NCBI RefSeq assembly: GCF_018283455.1
Contig: NZ_JAAMTH010000010.1
Location: forward strand, 1-64,000
DNA: 64,000 nt
From: Planococcus sp. MSAK28401
GTDB lineage: Bacteria > Bacillota > Bacilli > Bacillales_A > Planococcaceae
Reading direction: 5' to 3'
In this document: positions 17,110-23,345 of the stretch, piece by piece
Layout of the letters: each line of letters begins with the position of its first letter
How positions within the stretch are numbered: position 1 is the first letter of the stretch
Notes under the pieces: model-generated
Databases searched by the model: none
Told to the model about the DNA's origin: nothing
Seen by the model: only the letters and a program-made list of their open reading frames with translations
Made by a program: the position numbers and the translations under genes

Positions 17110-17383
17110 ATATACACTCCCTACTATATTGAATTAAATTATTTATCGTGTAACGTTAGCAAAATGATACTTTCTTTTACTATATCCAAATTCTTCTTTA
17201 GTCGCCATTTATTTTCCAAGAACTTCACGTATAATAGGAATAATCAAACTTCTCGATAAATCTAAGTCCCCCAAAGATTTATCTTCAATCGGAAAGGAAC
17301 TGCTGACATGACAACTAGTCCAATTTGATAAATCCCCTTTAGTAGAAATCATTTACTAATTGACTTCTTGGGGGAACTGAATA

Positions 17384-18583
17384 ATGAAACTGAATCGAAA
17401 TTTCAACTTATTGCTGACTGGGCAATCGCTTGCCAATATCGGCGATGTCTTGTACATTGTCAGCATCATTTACATGATTTTTGAATTGACCGGATCAGCC
17501 ACCGCGGCTGCTTTCGTACCGTTTACCATCACCAGTTCGATGTTCATCTCGAACACCTTAACACCTTTGTTGATGCAACGCTTCAACCTGAAATGGCTGT
17601 TGGCAGGTTCGCAGATGGGCAAAACGGTGTTGCTAATCGTTCTGGCATTCTTTCTACCGCAACTCTCGCTGGCCAATTTTTACGGACTGTTTCTGGTTAT
17701 CAGCTTAGTCGCCTTACTGGATGGCTGTGCTAATCCCGTAACCCAATCGCTCATTCCGAATTATGTGAAGAGTGAACAGCTGCTAAAAGCGAATGGCCTT
17801 ACGGAAACTGTTACCCAACTGATCCAGACTGCCATGTGGTTTGTTGGTAGTTCCTTGTTGATTTGGCTCTCTGCAACTGAATTGGTCTGGTTAACAGCTG
17901 GCTTGTTTTTGGGCTCGAGTCTACTATTGAGCTTTTTGGAGACGATCGACTTTACGCCATCGAAGGAGCAAGAAAAGTGGAAACAAATCAGCCAAGGCTG
18001 GCAAACGGTCTCCACTTCACCTGTACTCAAGCGAATTGTCTGGATGGATGTCATGGAGACGATAGCTGGAACGGTGTGGATTGCGGCAATTCTCTATGTT
18101 TTTGTCAGTGATGCTTTATTGGCAGATGAAAAATGGTGGGGGTTCATCAATGGCGCATTTTTCCTAGGATTGATCGCTGGCAGCTTGTTCTGTCTACGGT
18201 TTTCGAATTGGATCGAACAGAAGCTCAGCCAGTTTATTTTTCTTGGTGCCATCTCCAGCAGCTTGGTCACCATCTTCTTTGGATTGACCAGCCTTCCGAT
18301 GCTCGCGCTGTTTTTTTCCTTTTTGGTTGGGGTTTTTGGTCAGATTAAAAATATTCCGCAACAGACGGTGGTTCAGACAAGTGTTCCCAAAGCACAATTG
18401 CCAACCGTATTTACTACACTCGGCGCAATTGGTACCGGAACCTTTGGGATTGCTTCCCTTTTGATGGGTGTTCTGGCAGACGCATTTGGCATTCGCGGGG
18501 TATTCATCTTGTCTGGAATCTTATTGAGCATCGTCAGTTTGATTGCTTATAAAGGCAGATTCTTACTATGGCGAACAGTATAA
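17384..18583 (+). CDS. MFS-family transporter
   Basis: This 399-residue protein has about 12 hydrophobic segments. It begins NFNLLLTGQSLANIGDVLY, the usual N-terminal helix of macrolide-efflux-like (MefA/MdrP-type) major facilitator proteins, and has a long central linker (TPSKEQEKWKQISQG). It probably exports a small molecule; the substrate cannot be read from sequence. ATG follows GGGGGAAC. It is followed by a good terminator. Confidence 0.85.
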   Translation: MKLNRNFNLLLTGQSLANIGDVLYIVSIIYMIFELTGSATAAAFVPFTITSSMFISNTLTPLLMQRFNLKWLLAGSQMGKTVLLIVLAFFLPQLSLANFYGLFLVISLVALLDGCANPVTQSLIPNYVKSEQLLKANGLTETVTQLIQTAMWFVGSSLLIWLSATELVWLTAGLFLGSSLLLSFLETIDFTPSKEQEKWKQISQGWQTVSTSPVLKRIVWMDVMETIAGTVWIAAILYVFVSDALLADEKWWGFINGAFFLGLIAGSLFCLRFSNWIEQKLSQFIFLGAISSSLVTIFFGLTSLPMLALFFSFLVGVFGQIKNIPQQTVVQTSVPKAQLPTVFTTLGAIGTGTFGIASLLMGVLADAFGIRGVFILSGILLSIVSLIAYKGRFLLWRTV

Positions 18584-18596
18584 TCTTTTAGTAGAA

Positions 18597-18638
18597 GAAG
18601 GAGACATTCGGCTATATTCCGAATATCTCCTTCTTTTT
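18597..18638 (+). terminator. Terminator of the MFS gene
   Basis: GAAGGAGACATTCGG pairs with CCGAATATCTCCTTC and runs into TTTTTAA, directly after the MFS gene. Confidence 0.85.
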
Positions 18639-18662
18639 AACTTGTCACTTTTTCATGAACAT

Positions 18663-18691
18663 ACTTCCGATAAAGCTGCGATATGTAAACC
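18663..18691 (+). other. dif-like XerC/XerD site 5
   Basis: ACTTCCGATAA, AGCTGCG, then ATATGTAAACC. It is the last of five same-orientation sites. It lies 22 bases before the leader repeat of the second palindrome row. Confidence 0.6.
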
Positions 18692-18712
18692 TACATTTTT
18701 TGAGATTCAAGT

Positions 18713-18751
18713 TCTAAAACCTTACAGAACAGCATTCTGAATGTATCATTT
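18713..18751 (+). repeat. Leader repeat of palindrome row 2
   Basis: TCTAAAACCTTACAGAA, a variable stretch, then TGAATGTATCATTT: a related copy of 7977-8016, in the corresponding position ahead of the first palindrome of the row. Confidence 0.65.
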
Positions 18752-18809
18752 TTTCTAATGAAATTAGTTCGGAATGATTCTCTAGGGAAGCCAGTAGAAT
18801 CAAGGAAGT

Positions 18810-18841
18810 GAATGTAACTTAATTAGTATTAAGTTACATTC
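18810..18841 (+). repeat. Palindrome 5
   Basis: GAATGTAACTTAAT, TAGT, then ATTAAGTTACATTC: a perfect 14-bp inverted repeat. It lies about 165 bases beyond the 3' end of the Nudix gene. Confidence 0.9.
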
Positions 18842-19007
18842 ACAACCTGAAAAGTACCTTGAGGCGTTCCAAAGTAATAACTGCAGTAACTTTTTTTCAA
18901 TAACCTCATCACTTTTTAAACTTTTTAATTTTTCTTCCATTTTTCTAACTATTACTTAGTATTTCTATATAAGATTTATTAAATATACAGTCTTTAAAAA
19001 TAAAAAA

Positions 19008-19430
19008 TCAGTGTAATACGTCTAAAGAGAAAACGTTATTTTTCTCAAAATCGACTACTATTTCTTGAGGTAAACGTAGTTTCAATTGGTCTTTATTTGC
19101 CCATTCATAGTCAACGTGTTCCTCAGATAAAAGAACCTCTCGATTACTGCTGCTACATAAATAGGTTAGAATAACAACTTGTCTTGTAAGATCAGTTTTG
19201 AATGTTGTGGCATATAATAGTTTCTCAACTACGACATCTAAATCTACCTCTTCTTTAATCTCCCGTAAAAGCGAGCCTTCTAAAGCTTCTCCAAATTCCA
19301 GCTTGCCTCCCGCACATTCCCAAGTTCCACCCCCGACTTCATCGTCTTTTATTCTTTGGACGATCAGAACTTCCCCATCATTCACAATTACACCTTTTAA
19401 TGCGACAACTATTTTAAAGGAATTTGACAT
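19008..19430 (-). CDS. Nudix hydrolase
   Basis: This 140-residue protein carries a Nudix box at about residues 40-63: GKLEFGE, seven residues, then REIKEEVDL. This is the GX5EX7REUXEEXGU motif with the final Gly replaced by Asp. The catalytic REXXEE glutamates are intact. Nudix enzymes cleave nucleoside diphosphates linked to another group; the substrate here is unknown. ATG follows GGGGTCC. It is the only recognisable soluble enzyme among the genes of the palindrome rows. Confidence 0.85.
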   Translation of the reverse strand: MSNSFKIVVALKGVIVNDGEVLIVQRIKDDEVGGGTWECAGGKLEFGEALEGSLLREIKEEVDLDVVVEKLLYATTFKTDLTRQVVILTYLCSSSNREVLLSEEHVDYEWANKDQLKLRLPQEIVVDFEKNNVFSLDVLH

Positions 19431-19639
19431 TCGAAGGACCCCTTATTTTTAATAATCAAAGAGAATGAGTACTCAGTGAAGTGAGTCTTTTCTGCTTTGT
19501 TTCCCTACCACTTCTTGCCACCAAATTTTTCGTTAGAACCCTTCTTACAGCACCTTTAAATCATTGATTTGAATCTAAATACTATATTGAGAGGTTTAGA
19601 AAATTACTTTTTTCTAAAACCTAGCAATAGCAATTATAT

Positions 19640-19671
19640 GAATGTAACATAATTGCTATTAAGTTACATTC
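19640..19671 (+). repeat. Palindrome 6
   Basis: GAATGTAACATAAT, TGCT, then ATTAAGTTACATTC: one mismatch in the stem. The centre TGCT matches palindrome 2. Confidence 0.9.
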
Positions 19672-19727
19672 AAATTCGTTATTTTTATATAGTTTGAAGA
19701 ATATTAAAAAATTGTATTTCAAGGAAT

Positions 19728-19973
19728 TTATGAGTTTGAATCATCAAATACAGCATATACTTTATATTTATTTTCCGCATTTTCATCGTTGGTATATACT
19801 CTGCAGTTTTCGATGGTAGCTAATCTAAAAGCTAGAGCATAAGCTATTTTATAGTCAGGAGTACTATAACTATCATAAAGCCTTCCGTACATTTCATTTG
19901 CAATTGAATCAGCCCATACATCAGCTTCACGCATCGTATCGAATATGATTTCCTCTTCTTTGCATCGACTCAT
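19728..19973 (-). CDS. Small hypothetical protein, row 2
   Basis: This 81-residue soluble protein begins MSRCKEEEIIFDT and contains ADVWADSIANEMYGRLYD and ENCRVYTNDENAENKYKVY. ATG 19973 is preferred because GGAG lies upstream. The frame is open back to 20099, but those extra residues look like read-through and overlap the preceding gene. No family was recognised. It shares one palindrome-bounded unit with the following membrane protein gene. Confidence 0.5.
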   Translation of the reverse strand: MSRCKEEEIIFDTMREADVWADSIANEMYGRLYDSYSTPDYKIAYALAFRLATIENCRVYTNDENAENKYKVYAVFDDSNS

Positions 19974-20034
19974 CGCATTTTCATCTCCAGTATGAAAATT
20001 TATTTTACCGCGTGCCTTTCTGCTTGATCTGAAA

Positions 20035-20385
20035 TTACTTTGCAACATTTTTTTTGGTATATAAATCTTTATAGCTAACGACCAGAAGAATGAAAACAAA
20101 TACCAGAATCATGAAACTTCTAGCATTGAATCCATCAGTCGCGGAAGTTTCATCAAGTATAATGCATACCGTTATAGCTAGCATGCTGATGATACTAAAG
20201 AGAATAAATAACGGCTTGTTTGTTGAGAAATATTCTTGCTTTACTTCACTTACTAAATAAACGAGTGCGAAGATAAGTGAAGCAATGCGAGTTAAAAATA
20301 AAAATTCATACTGAAGAAAAAACGTTGCAACTAAAAAGCCGATTAATGCCAAAATCACGATGATAGAACTTATATTTTTTTTCAT
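20035..20385 (-). CDS. Small four-helix membrane protein, row 2
   Basis: This 116-residue protein has about four transmembrane segments (ISSIIVILALIGFLVATFF, then helices near residues 35, 55 and 85). ATG 20385 follows AGGGAG by six bases and is preferred over the codon at 20406. No family was recognised. It is bounded on its 5' side by palindrome 7. Confidence 0.6.
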   Translation of the reverse strand: MKKNISSIIVILALIGFLVATFFLQYEFLFLTRIASLIFALVYLVSEVKQEYFSTNKPLFILFSIISMLAITVCIILDETSATDGFNARSFMILVFVFILLVVSYKDLYTKKNVAK

Positions 20386-20446
20386 CACAAACTCCCTATA
20401 TTTCATTCTTAACTAAATAATATTTTTTAATACTTTAACCAAGTTT

Positions 20447-20478
20447 GAATGCAGCTTAATTCACATTAAGTTACATTC
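20447..20478 (+). repeat. Palindrome 7
   Basis: GAATGCAGCTTAAT, TCAC, then ATTAAGTTACATTC: the most diverged copy, with two stem mismatches on the left arm. Confidence 0.85.
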
Positions 20479-20535
20479 AAATCTCTAAGAACAAAATTCT
20501 AAATCCTTTATTAATTTAGTTATCAAACACCGTAA

Positions 20536-20706
20536 TTAGAGAGCATCATTAGCTGATTTCTCTGTATTTTGCTTTCGAACTTGATATCCTACTACAATCC
20601 CAAGGATCAAATAAATTAGTCCAGTGGTATCCCAATCATTTGTAAAGAAACTAATTACAAACCAAGCTGCCAGTGCCCCTAATATTGCTAAAAATAAACC
20701 TTTCAT
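20536..20706 (-). CDS. Very small two-helix membrane protein, row 2
   Basis: This 56-residue protein begins MKGLFLAILGALAAWFV and has two membrane segments and a charged tail. ATG 20706 has GGGGCG in front. The frame is open to 20760, which would add 18 non-hydrophobic residues. No family was recognised. It is the only gene between palindromes 7 and 8. Confidence 0.5.
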   Translation of the reverse strand: MKGLFLAILGALAAWFVISFFTNDWDTTGLIYLILGIVVGYQVRKQNTEKSANDAL

Positions 20707-20819
20707 TTCATCGCCCCATTCGAATATTCCGTCTCTTCTATTACTTTTTAAATTTAACATAAATTTTATTCAAATATTTGGAATTTTTATTTCGAGAAAT
20801 AAAAACCTTTAGGGGAAGT

Positions 20820-20851
20820 GAATGTAACTTAACTGCACTTAAGTTACATTC
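20820..20851 (+). repeat. Palindrome 8
   Basis: GAATGTAACTTAA, CTGCAC, then TTAAGTTACATTC. It is identical over all 32 bases to palindrome 4, 11.5 kb away. Confidence 0.9.
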
Positions 20852-20948
20852 GGTTCCGTTAATCTCAAAGGTGAAAATCGATGTGTACGAGCGAAAAAAG
20901 ATCATCAATGCAGATGATCTTTTTCTTTTCCCTAATTTTACCATGAAA

Positions 20949-21425
20949 TCACTGTTCTACTTCATAATCATCTAGTAACGAAAAGTAAATTAAATACATG
21001 ATTACAAAAGAGATAAGTGATCCAACCAGTGATAAGTCAATTCTTGAGAAAAAATTATCGAGTAATATTTTAAATAGATATGCAGCAATAACTGTTTGGA
21101 TTCCATAATTTAAAAGCATATTACCTCTTGATATAGCTAATTTCTTCTTCTTTTTATAAATTATTACTTTAGATACTAAATCTAAAATAAGTGTAATAAC
21201 GTACATGACGAAAATTAAAAAAGTGAAATACGTTATATTTCCCATGAAGCTATCGCCAGTGGTGACATTAATTAAATTTAATTCCTCCAACACCTCATAT
21301 AAACCGTAGATGGCAAAAAAGGGCAACACTACAAAGCCTGCTGTTATAAGTAAAATTACAACTACAACAGTAGTTACAGCTAGTATCCCTATCTTATCCC
21401 TGTTTTTACTTTTGAACTTTGACAA
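20949..21425 (-). CDS. Membrane protein of unknown function, end of row 2
   Basis: This 158-residue protein has four hydrophobic segments separated by the basic stretch YKKKKKLAISRG. The start is TTG 21425, seven bases after a perfect AGGAGG. No family was recognised. Its stop lies about 95 bases from palindrome 8. It overlaps a possible 52-residue reading frame and follows a frameshifted gene, all on the minus strand, suggesting one transcription unit. Confidence 0.65.
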   Translation of the reverse strand: MSKFKSKNRDKIGILAVTTVVVVILLITAGFVVLPFFAIYGLYEVLEELNLINVTTGDSFMGNITYFTFLIFVMYVITLILDLVSKVIIYKKKKKLAISRGNMLLNYGIQTVIAAYLFKILLDNFFSRIDLSLVGSLISFVIMYLIYFSLLDDYEVEQ

Positions 21426-21564
21426 AAAATTCCTCCTGTTTTTCTAAATACAGCTTTTTATCTCTTCCAAATTCGTTTCTAAAAGCTTCGAACATCTTTT
21501 CTAGAGTGAACACCGTATCAGGCTCGCTTTCTTGCTTCTGTGAGGACAATTCTAACGATTCCAA
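21406..21564 (-). CDS. Possible 52-residue linker ORF
   Basis: An open frame from TTG 21564 to TAA at 21406 encodes ESLELSSQKQESEPDTV, then FTLEKMFEAFRNEFGRDKKLY. The composition is protein-like and it fills the space between the neighbouring genes, with a 20-base overlap into the membrane protein gene. The ribosome binding site is weak. It could instead be the displaced C-terminus of the upstream gene. Confidence 0.35.
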   Translation of the reverse strand: MESLELSSQKQESEPDTVFTLEKMFEAFRNEFGRDKKLYLEKQEEFFVKVQK

Positions 21565-21576
21565 CGCGTTATCTTC

Positions 21577-22112
21577 TTAATCACCAACAAAATATAACAT
21601 TTGACCAGAAATAGCATAAAAAAGTGGATCTTGTATTGTCGCTTCATACTCAATTAAAATATGAACCTTAAATTTTTCTTTGACCGAAATTTTCCAACTA
21701 GCTATTTCCTTATCATTCTCATAAAACTTTACACAATCAAGGATTTCTTTTTTTGTTGTTATATGTATATCATTTCCGTTTATTTCGTAAATGGGACTAA
21801 TAATATCGATTCCTTTTTGTCTGGCAATTAGTTTTACTTCATTATATTGACCACCCAAAATGAAAATTGGTAGTCCGAACGCTTCATTATGTAGTTTTTT
21901 TTATGTGCCTCTATAATCTTCTCGCCATTTTCATTAAATGCTCGATGATTGGAAAGGAATTTATTTTCGCCAACCCACATATCGAATAGCCTGTGAAATA
22001 TAGTTTTAAAATGTCTTTCTATATATCCAAAGTTAACGTTTTCTACATCAGAAATGTTAATCCGAGCAGTACTAGATTTCATATATGGTCCTTGATAGGT
22101 ATAAGACCTCAC
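21577..22112 (-). pseudogene. Hypothetical gene split by a frameshift
   Basis: Two adjoining frames probably form one gene. The first starts at GTG 22112 after GGGGGAT and ends at 21834. The second is open from 21858 to 21577. Around 21850-21870 the minus strand reads through ATTTTCATTTTGGG, where a one-base change joins the first frame to ILGGQYNEVKLIARQKG in the second. The combined product would be about 178 residues and soluble. No family was recognised. The indel may be a real mutation or a read error in the T run. Confidence 0.5.
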
Positions 22113-22389
22113 TTTAAATCCCCCAACGTTGAATTACTGATTTTATAAATTTTCACCAATTACTTAGTAACTTGCTTTATCGAAATTCTTCGTCTCTCTC
22201 GAATATTGCACGTTTACAAATTTAAGAGTTATCATTTTGCAGCCATGCTCAAATAAAGTCGTATTAGCATAAATCCAAAAAACTCTAACTGATGAAGGAA
22301 TACTTAACTTCAGTAGCTATTGAATTAATATTAACATTAATTTCCACTATTTCAAAAGAGGCTTGACTGAGGTTATCTCGAAGTAAAAC
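22113..22389. other. Gene-free stretch before the res region
   Basis: AT-rich sequence without a convincing gene or repeat, between the last minus-strand gene of palindrome row 2 and the res region of the resolvase. Confidence 0.5.
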
Positions 22390-22511
22390 CGTTCGTAAAA
22401 GTACACTTTTACGAACGCTTTGAAAACAGCTAAAAAAGGTCGAAAATAGCGTTCGTAAACGTATCAAAATACTTTACGAACGTTCGCGTATTTGCATACA
22501 CTTTTACGAAC
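22390..22511 (+). promoter_or_regulatory. Three-subsite res region of the serine resolvase
   Basis: Site I (22390-22417) is CGTTCGTAAAAGT, AC, ACTTTTACGAACG: a perfect 13+2+13 palindrome. Site II (about 22450-22482) runs from CGTTCGTAAACGTATC to ACTTTACGAACG. Site III (about 22481-22511) runs from CGTTCGCG to CTTTTACGAACA. This three-dimer-site layout just upstream of the gene is typical of Tn3/Tn552-type resolvases, with crossover at the AC of site I. The resolvase promoter overlaps it. Confidence 0.85.
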
Positions 22512-22558
22512 ACTTTTCAGGTATAATGAGAAGAAAGAATCGTTTTTAGAGGTGAATT

Positions 22559-23167
22559 ATGGAACATCGAAAATTTGGTTACATACGCGTCAGCAGCAAA
22601 GATCAAAACGAAGGCCGTCAATTGGAAGCCATGCGGAAAATGGGCATCAATGAACGGGACATTTATTTGGACAAGCAAAGTGGGAAGAATTTTGAACGCG
22701 TAAACTATCAATTACTGAAACGGGTTATTCGAAAAGGAGATATTTTATATATCCACTCGCTAGATCGGTTTGGCCGGAACAAAGAAGAGATTCTCCAGGA
22801 GTGGAATGACCTGACGAAAAATATTGAAGCGGATATTGTAGTGCTGGATATGCCGTTACTCGATACGACGCAATACAAAGACAGCATGGGGACATTTATT
22901 GCGGATTTGGTTTTGCAGATTCTTTCATGGATGGCAGAAGAGGAACGGGAACGCATCCGGAAACGGCAGCGAGAAGGAATCGATTTGGCGCTGCAAAATG
23001 GTATTCGTTTTGGTAGGTCCCCAGTTCTTGCTTCAGAGGAATTTAAAGTGGTATATAGAAAATGGAAAGCTGGAGAACTAACTGCAGTTGAAGCGATGAA
23101 AGAATTAAAAATTAAGAAAACGACTTTCTATAAATTGGTGAGGAATTTTGAATCTGAAGTAAAATAA
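22559..23167 (+). CDS. Serine recombinase (resolvase)
   Basis: This 202-residue protein starts YIRVSSKDQN, containing the catalytic serine near residue 11. LDRFGRN near residue 69 carries the conserved active-site Arg residues, followed by the long E-helix and a C-terminal HTH (TAVEAMKELKIKKTTFYKLV). Length and layout match small resolvases of the Tn3/Tn552 type. The ATG follows AGAGGTG, directly behind its res region. It probably resolves plasmid multimers or transposon cointegrates, and could also act on the lone site I at 9843. Confidence 0.92.
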   Translation: MEHRKFGYIRVSSKDQNEGRQLEAMRKMGINERDIYLDKQSGKNFERVNYQLLKRVIRKGDILYIHSLDRFGRNKEEILQEWNDLTKNIEADIVVLDMPLLDTTQYKDSMGTFIADLVLQILSWMAEEERERIRKRQREGIDLALQNGIRFGRSPVLASEEFKVVYRKWKAGELTAVEAMKELKIKKTTFYKLVRNFESEVK

Positions 23168-23232
23168 TGCTTTTCAATTAAGTGTATATTATATAGAAGG
23201 AACTCAAAAAAAAAGAGGCTTTCAGTAAATCG

Positions 23233-23291
23233 TGAACTGAACCCCGAATGGGTCACTTTATTAAAGTGTCTACCATTTGGGGTTCAGTTCA
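23233..23291. repeat. Inverted pair of IS3-like terminal sequences
   Basis: TGAACTGAACCCC at one end and GGGGTTCAGTTCA at the other form a long imperfect hairpin that continues through CACTTTA / TTAAAGTG. The arms look like terminal repeats of IS3-family (IS150-type) elements placed back to back without a transposase. It lies after the resolvase gene and may also act as its terminator. Confidence 0.5.
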
Positions 23292-23345
23292 GTACGATTC
23301 TAAATAACCTCTATATTTCTAATTATAGTTATTTATATTTAAACT

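Noticed and set aside
8073..20851. Palindromes as ordinary transcription terminators
   Set aside because: The stems are AT-rich, no T run follows, and the same 32 bases recur with unrelated genes. Real terminators in this window have GC-rich stems and T tracts and do not share sequence.
8073..20851. CRISPR array
   Set aside because: Spacing between palindromes is 250-900 bases with genes in between, and no cas genes are present.
7977..22417. True integron with attC sites
   Set aside because: No tyrosine integrase with the integron-specific domain is visible, and the palindromes lack the R/L box structure and GTT core site of attC. Only the layout is similar.
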